In this document: positions 9,189-17,407 of the stretch, piece by piece
How the letters are laid out: each line of letters opens with the position of its first letter
Position numbering within the stretch: the first letter of the stretch is position 1
Source: Rhodobiaceae bacterium
GTDB lineage: Bacteria > Pseudomonadota > Alphaproteobacteria > Parvibaculales > Parvibaculaceae
Assembly (NCBI GenBank): GCA_003330885.1
Contig: CP030277.1
Coordinates: 2,964,001-3,028,000, forward strand
DNA length: 64,000 nucleotides
Direction of reading: 5' to 3'
The notes under the pieces: generated by a model
Told to the model about the DNA's origin: nothing
Seen by the model: the letters and a program-made list of their open reading frames with translations, nothing else
The model's database searches: none
Position numbers and translations under genes: made by a program

Positions 9189-9683
9189 CTATGCAGTGCC
9201 GACGGTGCCCTTTATGCCTAAGCGCACCGTGAAATCCAGAAGCGCATTGGCTCTCACGACCTCATCCCGCTCCTTCACATTTACGGCAATTGCATCCTTG
9301 ACGACATGAGGCCAAAGACGGCGCACCTCGTCAACGGCGGCCTGAACCGGTGAGTGACCCTCACACGTAAAGAAGAGAGCTGTCTCGCGCCCAAGCGACT
9401 GCGCATTGGCAAAGAAGCTGCGAACCGGCAAGGCCGGGTAGCTGGTCCAAATCGGCGCCCCAACAAGCACCAGATCGTAAGCCCCAAAGTCGAGGGCTGG
9501 CGCATCAATCGGCGGCAGCTTTCCTCGCACACTGTCAAACCCGGCCCGCAAATATCCAAGCGGACCCAGGCGGAACCGAGGGCTGGTAATCTCTGCAATG
9601 TCAGCATCTAAAGTTCGGGCCAACTCTTCAGCGACGCTGCGCGTGGCGCCTGTTCGAGAGTAGTAAACCACGAGCGTTTTCAT
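9189..9683 (-). CDS. Flavodoxin family protein
   Basis: A 164-residue FMN-binding flavodoxin-fold protein. The phosphate-binding loop is YYSRTGATRSVAEELA at about residues 7-22, and the second FMN loop is VGAPIWTSYPALPVRSF near 81. It resembles the MioC/NADPH-oxidoreductase-like flavodoxins of alphaproteobacteria and presumably carries electrons to an unknown partner. The start ATG at 9683 lies 5 bases after the stop of the DUF2189 gene, so the two form an operon. Confidence 0.9.
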   Translation of the reverse strand: MKTLVVYYSRTGATRSVAEELARTLDADIAEITSPRFRLGPLGYLRAGFDSVRGKLPPIDAPALDFGAYDLVLVGAPIWTSYPALPVRSFFANAQSLGRETALFFTCEGHSPVQAAVDEVRRLWPHVVKDAIAVNVKERDEVVRANALLDFTVRLGIKGTVGTA

Positions 9684-9688
9684 GAGCG

Positions 9689-10480
9689 TCAGCTCTCTGG
9701 CTCGATAGCGCGGCGATAGAGATGCCAGGTCGTGTGTCCAAGAACCGGCAAAACGACCAGCAGCCCTAGGAAGAACGGAACGCAGGCGATCATCACGGTC
9801 AGTGTCACAATCACACCCCAAATCAACATCACCCGAGGGCTGGCCACAACACACCTGACGCTGGTGATCATAGCCGTCACAATATCAAGGCTGCGGTCCA
9901 TCAGAAGCGGCATGGAAAAAACGGTGATAGAAAACAGGATCAGAGCAAGTGCGGCACCAACAACATGACCGACACCTAAGAAAATCAGGCCTTCCTGTGT
10001 CGTCAAAATGACCGTCAGGAACTCCTGAAAACTGGCAAAGGACACAAGCCCAAGACACAAGGCAATCAGCAACCGTACCTGATACATCCAGATCCAAAAC
10101 ACAAACAGCATCACAAACGCCATCCAGCCGAGCTCTCTTCGCCTCTGTGCCCACATAGCCGAAAACACTGAAGCAAGGGTCGGTGTTTCATCGCGCTCCA
10201 GCATGCGGCTCACTTCATAGATTCCGGCTGCCGCAAAAGGACCAACCAACGGAAACCCAATGGCAAAAGGGTAGGCAAGCCATGGCGCGTCAGAGGCAAA
10301 CAGGCTCAACACGATAACAATCCCAATCGCCGCAAAGATCGCGCCAAGCACAATGCCGATAAGAGGAGCGCGCGCAAAGTCTGAAAGCCCAAGCTGCAAA
10401 CACTCCCGAACATCCCGTGCCGTCAGGGCATTGATTTCTGGCAGGCTGGAGCCTGACTTTTGTGCTGGTGCCTCACTCAT
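9689..10480 (-). CDS. DUF2189 integral membrane protein
   Basis: 263 residues with about six transmembrane helices (roughly 40-62, 70-90, 113-145, 162-190, 205-225, 232-250). It matches the DUF2189 family (predicted integral membrane proteins) through the segments GLSDFARAPLIG, FPLVGPFAAAGIYEVSR and the C-terminal LPVLGHTTWHLYRRAI. Its function is unknown. The ATG at 10480 has a GGAGG site 5 bases upstream; a GTG two codons earlier is less likely. It is cotranscribed with the flavodoxin, which could hint at a membrane redox role. Confidence 0.9.
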   Translation of the reverse strand: MSEAPAQKSGSSLPEINALTARDVRECLQLGLSDFARAPLIGIVLGAIFAAIGIVIVLSLFASDAPWLAYPFAIGFPLVGPFAAAGIYEVSRMLERDETPTLASVFSAMWAQRRRELGWMAFVMLFVFWIWMYQVRLLIALCLGLVSFASFQEFLTVILTTQEGLIFLGVGHVVGAALALILFSITVFSMPLLMDRSLDIVTAMITSVRCVVASPRVMLIWGVIVTLTVMIACVPFFLGLLVVLPVLGHTTWHLYRRAIEPES

Positions 10481-10828
10481 ATCCACCTCCCCAGTTGATT
10501 GAGTGCCGCGTCGTCTCTGTCAGACCTGACTGGCATCCGTCCGATCGACCGCGTGCGATTGTAAGCATCGCAGCTGACGCCTACAAATTGCATTGTCGGA
10601 GATCAATTTGGGAAAGAAACTCGATTGCGCGGTCTCTAGGGGCTTACCCAGAGCTACCTAGGCCTGGGCTCCCTGGCGAAGGCAGATCCTTTTCGCCTTA
10701 AGCGCAGATACCGCCTCTATGGATTGCCCTCAGAGCGGGTATTGGGGCTGCAGTTACGCAACCGCCCCAACATTTTTGTGGGACTAAACGCCGGCGCTTG
10801 AGACACCGGCAAGAGCTACACGCTCAAA
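10481..10828. other. Intergenic stretch without a recognised gene
   Basis: About 350 bases between the DUF2189 start and the stop of the next minus-strand gene. It must hold the promoter of the DUF2189-flavodoxin pair. A GGGGC...GCCCC inverted repeat near 10745-10769 is the only structure seen and could be a weak terminator for the gene ending at 10829. No convincing small reading frame was found. Confidence 0.5.
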
Positions 10829-11164
10829 CTACTCAATCGAAACGATTGTAGCAGTGCCGGCTGTACCAGTATTTGTTGTGTAAGGACCAGACTGACCGAC
10901 CGTTGGCTCTTCAGAAGGGCCTTCAAAAGTTGCGCAGAGCTCCGCGCCATCCGGGCCAGCACCACAGATCGTGTTTGATGCTTCATCAAACGTGTATGGA
11001 GCAGCATCGCCGGTTGCCAGGTTTGTTGAGGTATTTGCTTCTGTGTCAAAAGCAAATGACACAGCTTCGCCACCAGCAGGTTCAAACTTGATCGTGATCA
11101 CGTTTGCAAATGCGCTTGTCGCAAAGAGAAGAGCAGCGCTCAGCGCTACAATAAATTTGGGCAT
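10829..11164 (-). CDS. Small exported protein of unknown function
   Basis: 111 residues with a clear signal peptide (MPKFIVALSAALLFATSAFA) and a GGGAGG ribosome site 8 bases before the ATG. The mature part is acidic, threonine- and glycine-rich, and has two cysteines (TICGAGPDGAELC) that may form a disulfide. I do not recognise a family. It stands alone, with gaps of more than 300 bases on both sides. Confidence 0.75.
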   Translation of the reverse strand: MPKFIVALSAALLFATSAFANVITIKFEPAGGEAVSFAFDTEANTSTNLATGDAAPYTFDEASNTICGAGPDGAELCATFEGPSEEPTVGQSGPYTTNTGTAGTATIVSIE

Positions 11165-11506
11165 TAATTTGCCTCCCAGTTCTTGTCAATTGCACGACCG
11201 CGAGCAAGCTTTGCGGTCGCTACGTAGACAGCTTTTATAGCGACTTCATTCGTATAAAGACAGTCATCCGATTGGCAGTCTGAGCAGATATTTTTGCCAC
11301 TTGTTCAGGCGCAGTTCATGTTGCAACGCGAGATCACGCCCCCCCCAACCTTGCTGCAGACAGAAAAGCACACCAAACATCGCGGTGCCGCAAAGGCCGG
11401 CAAGTTGGGAACAGATGGTATCACTGCGGTTTCACATTTGAGAAAGTAGCGAAACAGAGACGAAATACCTATCTTGGACCCAACAAACCAACGGGGAGTT
11501 CAACAG
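11165..11506. other. Divergent intergenic region
   Basis: About 340 bases between the small secreted-protein gene and the GST gene, which are divergently transcribed. It presumably contains both promoters. No operator-like palindrome, hairpin or small gene stood out. Confidence 0.5.
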
Positions 11507-12277
11507 ATGATTGATGTATATTTCTGGCCGACACCGAACGGCCGCAAGATCACCATCATGCTCGAAGAGTGTGAAATGCCATACACCATCGTGCCAGTAG
11601 ATATTGGCGGTGGTGATCAGTTCAAACCGGAATTCCTGCGTATCTGTCCAAATAACCGCATGCCCGCGATCATCGACAAAGAGCCGCTGGGCGGTGGAGA
11701 GCCCATTGCCATTTTTGAATCCGGCGCCATCATGGAGTACCTAGCCGAGAAATCAGGCAAGTTCCTCCCCAAAGATCCCGCCGGAAAATATGCGGTCCTG
11801 CAGTGGGTACACTGGCAGATGGCGAACTTAGGTCCGATGATGGGCAATGCCAATCATTTCAAGAACTACGCAAAAACCATCGTTGATGACGAGAGCAAAC
11901 TAGAATACGGACAGCGACGGTTCATCGGAGAAGTCGACCGGTTGGCAGGTGTTATGGACACGCAGCTCTCCATCCATCCCTTTCTCGCAGGCACTGACTA
12001 TTCCATCGCAGACATGATTACCTGGCCCTGGGCCATGTTCCTCAATCGCCTCGCCGCGCCAGAAGGAACCGATGGAGGGTGGGATGCCTATCCAAACGTC
12101 AAACGATGGGTGGACGAAGTTGGCTCACGTGACGCTGTCAAACGCGGCCAGGCCGCAGGTGGAGATCTTGGCAAACAGGAACTCACAAAAGAACAGGAAG
12201 AGGCGCGGCGCAAACTCCTGTTCAATCAAACCAATGAATCCGTTCGCAAGGCCCGCGAGGCAGCTCTCAAAGGATAG
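11507..12277 (+). CDS. Glutathione S-transferase family protein
   Basis: 256 residues from the ATG at 11507, chosen because GGGGAG lies 8 bases upstream and because the thioredoxin-fold domain then starts correctly with MIDVYFWPTPNGRKITIMLEE. The N-terminal thioredoxin fold contains the cis-proline NNRMPAI and the glutathione-contact ESGAIMEYLAEK. The C-terminal all-helical domain includes YSIADMITWPW. It resembles the YfcG/YghU-like nu-class, which have disulfide-bond reductase activity. An extra charged helical tail of about 40 residues (KQELTKEQEEARRK...) follows the usual end. Confidence 0.92.
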   Translation: MIDVYFWPTPNGRKITIMLEECEMPYTIVPVDIGGGDQFKPEFLRICPNNRMPAIIDKEPLGGGEPIAIFESGAIMEYLAEKSGKFLPKDPAGKYAVLQWVHWQMANLGPMMGNANHFKNYAKTIVDDESKLEYGQRRFIGEVDRLAGVMDTQLSIHPFLAGTDYSIADMITWPWAMFLNRLAAPEGTDGGWDAYPNVKRWVDEVGSRDAVKRGQAAGGDLGKQELTKEQEEARRKLLFNQTNESVRKAREAALKG

Positions 12278-12302
12278 GCGCTCCAAACAGCCAGCACAGA
12301 GA

Positions 12303-12332
12303 AACGCTGCGGTACAAGCCGCGGCGTTTTTT
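12303..12332 (+). terminator. Probable rho-independent terminator after the GST gene
   Basis: An AACGC-GCGG / CCGC-GCGTT stem with a small bulge and a loop around GTACAAG is followed by a T6 run. It lies 26 bases downstream of the GST stop. Confidence 0.75.
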
Positions 12333-12569
12333 GATGGTTCCGCTCAACCCAGCAGCACAAAGGGGTGCTTAGAGAGTTAAAACGCGCTCAGAACTCTGTC
12401 CGCATACATACGATTATTCAAGCAAAAACAATAAGTTAGAACAACTGACACGCGGGCTTTGTAAAATAGATTGTTCATTTAACCATTTTTTCAAAAGACG
12501 CATAGACCATTGGGAGTGCATTTCGAGCCGGAAAACCACATCGAAACGACCATGCGGGAAGACAGACCG

Positions 12570-13754
12570 ATGTCAGATATAGAAAACACCGCTGATGACA
12601 CCAGAGCCAAAGATGGCACGAGTGCACGCGCTCCAGAGCCGCAGAAGCTGCCGGGACAGGTTCTCTCCATCGTGTTTGATCAGAAGACTCAAAGCTCCGC
12701 ATCGGACCTAGAACGCATCATCGCCGACCATCTGACACCGTGGGACCTGATATTGCCGGTCGGGAGAGACAGCTTCCTGATCCTCTTTGATAGGGATGAT
12801 GTCGATACAGCAGCACGAAAAAGCAAGATTGTGATGCAGAGGATTAAGGCAGCAGACGTTGGACCGTTTGAGTCCCAAACCATCGACATTCGCCCGCGAG
12901 GGGGCAAGCTAGTACGTACCGTCATATTGGAGAACATCACGCCAGCGCACGGCCAGCCAGTTAAAACAGAAAATGACCTCAGCGCAAAGAGCTCCGTGAG
13001 CGCAGATGGGAATACCGACTTTGAAGTTGGCTATGCGCCCATGTGGAACATCCGCAACGAGGTGCTTATGGGCTACGCCGTTCTCCCAGTAATACGCAAC
13101 ACGCAGGAAGGCGATCTGTATGGCCGGCAAGTTTTGGGCACATCGAACGATCCCGAACAGCTCTACGCGCTTGATACCCAGATGCTCAAAACTCAAATTG
13201 AGACAGCGGAAACGTTGCTGCCCAAGAACTTCACATCGCTCCTAGTATCGCAGATTCATTTCGACACATTGTCTTCTTCAACAAACCGCAAAACCATTCT
13301 GGAGATCGCCAAGAAGATTCCTCCCTATATGAAGGGAAATCTGATGGCGTCGATCGTCGACATACCTGCGAGCACGCCCTCATCAACCCTGGCGCAGCGG
13401 ATATCTGGCCTGTCGGAATATTTCCGGGCAGTCTCAATTACCATACCCAGCTCAGACTTTCCGATCGCACCCTGCGCGTCAATGGGCGCTACATCTGTGT
13501 CCTACCGAATTCCTGCTAACCTCTCCAATGCCGCCATAGTGGCAGAGGCCAGAAAGATTATCGGCGCGGCAAAGTCAGCAAAACTCCTGACAGTTTTTGA
13601 AGAGGTCAGCGACCTCAACCTAGCGGTCGCACTCAAGAAGCTGGGCGGGGTCTTTATCACGGGAACCTGTCTGGGCGGCATCGAACAAGCACCAGGAAAC
13701 ATGAAACAACTCACCGTCAAGGATATACAGGGTCGTTCGCAATCTGCCGCTTAA
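12570..13754 (+). CDS. Degenerate GGDEF/EAL-like protein, probably without catalytic activity
   Basis: 394 residues from the ATG at 12570 (GGGAAG 8 bases upstream). A partial GGDEF-like fold is suggested at about residues 30-100, where LILPVGRDSFLILF sits in the position of the GGDEF turn. The second half resembles an EAL domain: YAPMWNIRNEVLMGYAVL lines up with the usual YQPI...GxxVGxEAL, and LTVFEEVSDLNLAVALKKLGGVFITGT with the VAEGVET...QGY end region. The EAL glutamate is replaced and no DDFGTG is found. It may be a c-di-GMP receptor or scaffold; the assignment rests on pattern matching only. It is convergent with the next gene, overlapping by 4 bases. Confidence 0.6.
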   Translation: MSDIENTADDTRAKDGTSARAPEPQKLPGQVLSIVFDQKTQSSASDLERIIADHLTPWDLILPVGRDSFLILFDRDDVDTAARKSKIVMQRIKAADVGPFESQTIDIRPRGGKLVRTVILENITPAHGQPVKTENDLSAKSSVSADGNTDFEVGYAPMWNIRNEVLMGYAVLPVIRNTQEGDLYGRQVLGTSNDPEQLYALDTQMLKTQIETAETLLPKNFTSLLVSQIHFDTLSSSTNRKTILEIAKKIPPYMKGNLMASIVDIPASTPSSTLAQRISGLSEYFRAVSITIPSSDFPIAPCASMGATSVSYRIPANLSNAAIVAEARKIIGAAKSAKLLTVFEEVSDLNLAVALKKLGGVFITGTCLGGIEQAPGNMKQLTVKDIQGRSQSAA

Positions 13755-15067
13755 TCCCCGGCCCAGCTGACACGCCAGATTGTTCCACCTTCATCATCAG
13801 CAATGAGCAAATGGCCGTCATGTGTCAGAGTGAGGCCGGCTGGACGCCCCCAGACACGCGCAGGCGTGTCCCCTTCGGTCCAAAACCCAGCGACAAAAGT
13901 TTCATAGGATCCAACCGGACTGCCATTCTCAAAATGGACTCGGACCACTTTGTATCCTGTAGGCACAGATGCATTCCAAGAACCGTGAAACGCCACAAAG
14001 GCATCCCCCTCATAGGCTTCTGGAAATTGACCGCCGTCATAGAAAACAAGGTCCAGCGCAGCGGAATGGGCTGCCAGAAGAACATCAGGCTCTAACGTTG
14101 CGGCAACAAGATCAGGTCGAATATCACCAAATTTCGGATCGGCGTTTTGCCCCAGATAGGCATAGGGCCATCCATAGAAACCACTCTCGGTTACCTCAGT
14201 CAAAAAATCCGGAACCAGTTTGTCACCCAACCCGTCACGTTCATTCACAACCGTAAAGAGACGATCTGAGCCAGGATAAAAAGCAAGGCCAATCGGATTT
14301 CTAAGGCCTGACGCATAAACCGTTTGAGCGCCGCTCTCCAGATCAAACCGTTGAATGGTCGCCCTCGGTTTCGGTTCCTCGTTCACATTGCTTTCGCTGC
14401 CGACAGAGACGAAGAAACTCTTCCCATCAGGAGAGAATTTCAGCATGCGAGTCCAATGGCCGCCTGCATCCCCAAGCGCGCCGGCCCGCGTGATCGGCCG
14501 CCTTCCCTCCGCGGTCTCACGCCCGTCCACGGCGCCAAGCCACCAGACAGCCCGCTCATCCGCGATGTAGAGATCACCGTCATGGATCGCAATGCCCGAA
14601 GGCAGACGAAAGTCACGGGCAAAAACTGTCTTCGTGTCCGCCTGACCATCACCGTCCTGGTCAACGAGACGTGTTACCTGCCCCACATTCGCTTCTGTGA
14701 GGAAGATTGCACCATCCGGCGCCACCACCATGCCGCGTGGGTGTTGAAGTCCATCAGCGAAAAGAGAAACTTCAAACCCTTCGGGGACGCGCAATTGGGC
14801 ACCTGCGGGGCGGTCAATGACAACGGGGCGGTTTCCAACCGATTGCGTCGCATAGGGGGCTGGCAGGTCGTCTACGCGTATATGGTAGTGCGTGCCGATC
14901 GCTTCATCCGCACCGATCGATGCTGCGGGAGCCTCGTCGGTCGCCAGAGCAGGGCAAATAAGGAGCGCGGTTACTGCAACAACAATACTCGTGCGCTGAA
15001 CGCCAACACACTTTGCCCGTCCTTGTCGATCAAACTGCAATTGCATCACAGACAGAACCGCTCCCAT
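13751..15067 (-). CDS. Exported PQQ-dependent sugar dehydrogenase-like beta-propeller protein
   Basis: 438 residues with an N-terminal export signal (hydrophobic core about 27-42, cut near ALATDEA) and a six-bladed propeller of the soluble glucose/sorbosone dehydrogenase class. Typical segments are ADGLQHPRGMVVAPDGAIFLTEAN, FVSVGSESNVNEE, ASGLRNPIGLAFYPG, SGFYGWPYAYLGQ, VAFHGSWNASVPTGYKV and RPAGLTLTHDGHLLIADDE. The family oxidises sugars with PQQ in the periplasm; whether PQQ is bound here is inferred. The start is one of two ATGs at 15067 and 15046. Confidence 0.88.
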   Translation of the reverse strand: MGAVLSVMQLQFDRQGRAKCVGVQRTSIVVAVTALLICPALATDEAPAASIGADEAIGTHYHIRVDDLPAPYATQSVGNRPVVIDRPAGAQLRVPEGFEVSLFADGLQHPRGMVVAPDGAIFLTEANVGQVTRLVDQDGDGQADTKTVFARDFRLPSGIAIHDGDLYIADERAVWWLGAVDGRETAEGRRPITRAGALGDAGGHWTRMLKFSPDGKSFFVSVGSESNVNEEPKPRATIQRFDLESGAQTVYASGLRNPIGLAFYPGSDRLFTVVNERDGLGDKLVPDFLTEVTESGFYGWPYAYLGQNADPKFGDIRPDLVAATLEPDVLLAAHSAALDLVFYDGGQFPEAYEGDAFVAFHGSWNASVPTGYKVVRVHFENGSPVGSYETFVAGFWTEGDTPARVWGRPAGLTLTHDGHLLIADDEGGTIWRVSWAGD

Positions 15068-15198
15068 TCCTCAACACCCACGACAGACCCCAGCTTGCGC
15101 ACAGATGTTAAAACGACGCAACACCAGCCCGGCCATAAACATTCTTTGGTGACAAAACCCGCTCTTAGGTCGACACCTGGTGTGCATAACAATTCTCT

Positions 15199-16008
15199 CT
15201 ATTCGCCGGTAAAGTGCGGCGTGCGTTTCTCCAAAAAGGCCGCAATTGCTTCTGTCTGATCTTTGGAAGTTGCCGCCAGCGCAAATTGATCACGGTCCAT
15301 ATAGGTCGTCGCATGATTGAGCGCCTTGGCCGCCATATCGATAGACTGTTTTGACATACGAACCGCAACGGGAGGCAATGCGCCAAAACGTGCCGCAAGA
15401 TCAATAGCTTCCGCCCGCGCAGAACCCGCCTCAACAACCTTTTCAATGAGGCCCCAGTCTAGGGCCTCAACGGCTGGGAGACTTTCGCCCAGGATGGTGA
15501 AGAGTTTCGCCTTGGCAGGACCCATAAGGTTCACCAACCGAGGATTGGAGTGCCAGCTCATGTTCATGCCCAAGGGAATCTCAGGCAATCTGAAATTGGC
15601 CGATGCGCCTGCAACCCGGATATCACATGCCGCCACCAGAGCTGAGCCACCACCAATACAGAAGCCTTCAACTGCGGCAATGGTAACCTGTTCAAGTCGT
15701 TCCCACGCCGCGCACATGTTGGGGCCGGCCTTGAGGGCGTGTCGACGATGGAGAAGGCCGGATGGGCGTTCGGCAAGCGCGGGATCTTTAAGGTCCGCCC
15801 CAGCAGAAAAGGCCTTGCCGGTGCCGGTAAGAACAATTGCCGAGGTCTCCAAGTCATCTTCAAAACTATCGGCCACTGCCGTCAGTTCCTTCATGGCAGC
15901 GACAGAAAGCGCATTAAGGCCATCGCCCCGATCAAATGTTACGACCGCAACGCGGCCTTCGCGGGCAATGGAGGTGAAATCACCAAACGGTTCGGCTTTG
16001 TCCAACAT
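15199..16008 (-). CDS. Enoyl-CoA hydratase/isomerase family protein
   Basis: 269 residues of crotonase fold. The oxyanion-hole segments AFSAGADLKD and GFCIGGGSALVAACDIRVA are present, as is the acyl-CoA site FRLPEIPLG. Of the two catalytic glutamates of classical enoyl-CoA hydratase, the first (GGGCEL) is alanine here while the second (PEI) is kept. Plain hydratase chemistry is therefore doubtful, and an isomerase, dehalogenase or other crotonase reaction is possible. It is monocistronic. Its substrate is unknown. Confidence 0.9.
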   Translation of the reverse strand: MLDKAEPFGDFTSIAREGRVAVVTFDRGDGLNALSVAAMKELTAVADSFEDDLETSAIVLTGTGKAFSAGADLKDPALAERPSGLLHRRHALKAGPNMCAAWERLEQVTIAAVEGFCIGGGSALVAACDIRVAGASANFRLPEIPLGMNMSWHSNPRLVNLMGPAKAKLFTILGESLPAVEALDWGLIEKVVEAGSARAEAIDLAARFGALPPVAVRMSKQSIDMAAKALNHATTYMDRDQFALAATSKDQTEAIAAFLEKRTPHFTGE

Positions 16009-16106
16009 TTTTCCAACCCTAGAAATTGATGTGTTTGTGAATGTTTACCGGAAGGCTTGAGCCAAGGCGACAGGGTCACGGAGAACCCAGCAGGCGCCAG
16101 CGCACG

Positions 16107-16134
16107 AAAAAGGGCCCCGGAAGTCCGGAGCCCC
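16107..16134 (-). terminator. Terminator after the Ycf48-like gene
   Basis: Read on the minus strand, a GGGGCTCCGGA/TCCGGGGCCC hairpin with a short loop is followed by a T5 run. It lies 27 bases past the stop of the gene ending at 16161. Confidence 0.85.
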
Positions 16135-16160
16135 AATTCGAAAATTGCTCAGCACAGCCT

Positions 16161-17228
16161 TTAGCTGCTGCTGCCACCGGCAGCAAGCGCCGCGGCTGCA
16201 GTGTTTGGCATGATCTTCACACCAGACTCACCGAAGATGGCGATCTGGTCTCCAGAAGCGCCGATAACCGCATTGTAACCTTCACGATCAGCACGGCTGA
16301 TAGTAGTGAAGGACTTGCCAAGGTCATCCGAATAGGCCACAGCCCCGTTCAAGCCCGCAAGCACCACGGTACCATTGGCAAGCTCAACACTGCCGCCAAA
16401 AGACTTGGTCACACCGGTCTCAATTTTGGTCCAGGTCGCACCAGCATCAGCAGTGCGGAACACGTTGCCACGCATACCAAAAATCAAGACAGAGCCATCG
16501 CTCAGGCCAATACCACCCCAGAAAGAGCCTTCATAAGGCGTCTGGAGGCGCTCAAAAGTCACGCCGGCGTCACCAGATCGGTAAACGGTACCAAATTCAG
16601 CAGCTACCCAGAGCGATCCGTCTTTTGCACGAAAGGAATCGTTCAGATGAAAATCATCTTCGCCACCTTCAACAATTGGACGCTGTGCCCAAGAGGCACC
16701 GCCGTCTTTCGTCTCCAGGACAAACCCGAACGCACCCATGGCCAAGCCATAAGACGGCGTATTGAAGAAAACGTTCATCAGCGGTGTCTCGGCGTCAAAA
16801 TCCTCGTAGATCTGAGCCCAGTTCTCGCCGCCATCCTCTGTTTTCAGAATGACCGCATCATGACCAACCGCATAGCCAACCTCTTTCGAGGGGAAATCGA
16901 CAGAGGTCAGTGTGACCTGCGTCGCGACACAATTAGCCTGAGTCCAGGTGGTGCCATCATCGTCTGAATAAACGATGTGACCGAATTCACCGACAGCCAC
17001 CATACGACCATTTGCTTTAGCGACATCAAGGAGCAATTTCTTGGCGGCAAGGTCTGACGGTGTCGCCTTGCTCTCGGCAGCTTCACAAGCTGCAGCAATA
17101 TCGCCCTCTGCCTGCGCGACCCCTACAGTCCCAACAACCATTGAAAGGCCCAACAGCGTTGCTGACGCGGACCGAAATGCCCGCGGCCCAATTTGGCGCA
17201 CGGTTGAAGTGATCTTATTTACATTCAT
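16161..17228 (-). CDS. Exported Ycf48/BNR-type beta-propeller protein
   Basis: 355 residues. The N-terminal signal is long and ends at AQAEGDIAA. The rest is a propeller of repeated BNR/Asp-box units: YSDDDGTTW, KTEDGGENW, ETKDGGASW, RSGDAGVTF, RTADAGATW and YSDDLGKSF, spaced about 40-45 residues apart. It is related to the photosystem II assembly factor Ycf48/Hcf136, but in non-photosynthetic proteobacteria such proteins sit beside DUF1302/DUF1329 genes and RND-type transporters. It is the last gene of this locus and is probably a periplasmic adaptor. The C-terminus is alanine- and serine-rich. Confidence 0.9.
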   Translation of the reverse strand: MNVNKITSTVRQIGPRAFRSASATLLGLSMVVGTVGVAQAEGDIAAACEAAESKATPSDLAAKKLLLDVAKANGRMVAVGEFGHIVYSDDDGTTWTQANCVATQVTLTSVDFPSKEVGYAVGHDAVILKTEDGGENWAQIYEDFDAETPLMNVFFNTPSYGLAMGAFGFVLETKDGGASWAQRPIVEGGEDDFHLNDSFRAKDGSLWVAAEFGTVYRSGDAGVTFERLQTPYEGSFWGGIGLSDGSVLIFGMRGNVFRTADAGATWTKIETGVTKSFGGSVELANGTVVLAGLNGAVAYSDDLGKSFTTISRADREGYNAVIGASGDQIAIFGESGVKIMPNTAAAALAAGGSSS

Positions 17229-17352
17229 GACCTGTTACTCGCGTTTCCCCGCTAGAAGCCGGTTTTTCGGACCGTCGGGACTGGTGCCCCTTGTTATGTC
17301 AGACCATACCCGTTTTGACTTGGGATAGGGCCCTTTTTGCCCGAAAATCGGC

Positions 17353-17388
17353 AAAAAATATGGGCTGGCCCCTCAAGGGAGCCAACCC
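17353..17388 (-). terminator. Terminator after DUF1329 copy 3
   Basis: On the minus strand, a GGGTTGGCtccc...GGCCAGCCC hairpin with mismatches is followed by a run of T. It sits 20 bases past the stop of the gene ending at 17408. Confidence 0.7.
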
Positions 17389-17407
17389 ACCTATTCTATA
17401 TGCTAAC

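Noticed and set aside
9176-9205. Inverted repeat CCGTCGGCA...TGCCGACGG between the MDR dehydrogenase and flavodoxin genes
   Set aside because: It could be a terminator for the convergent genes, but it overlaps the flavodoxin coding end and has no T-run.
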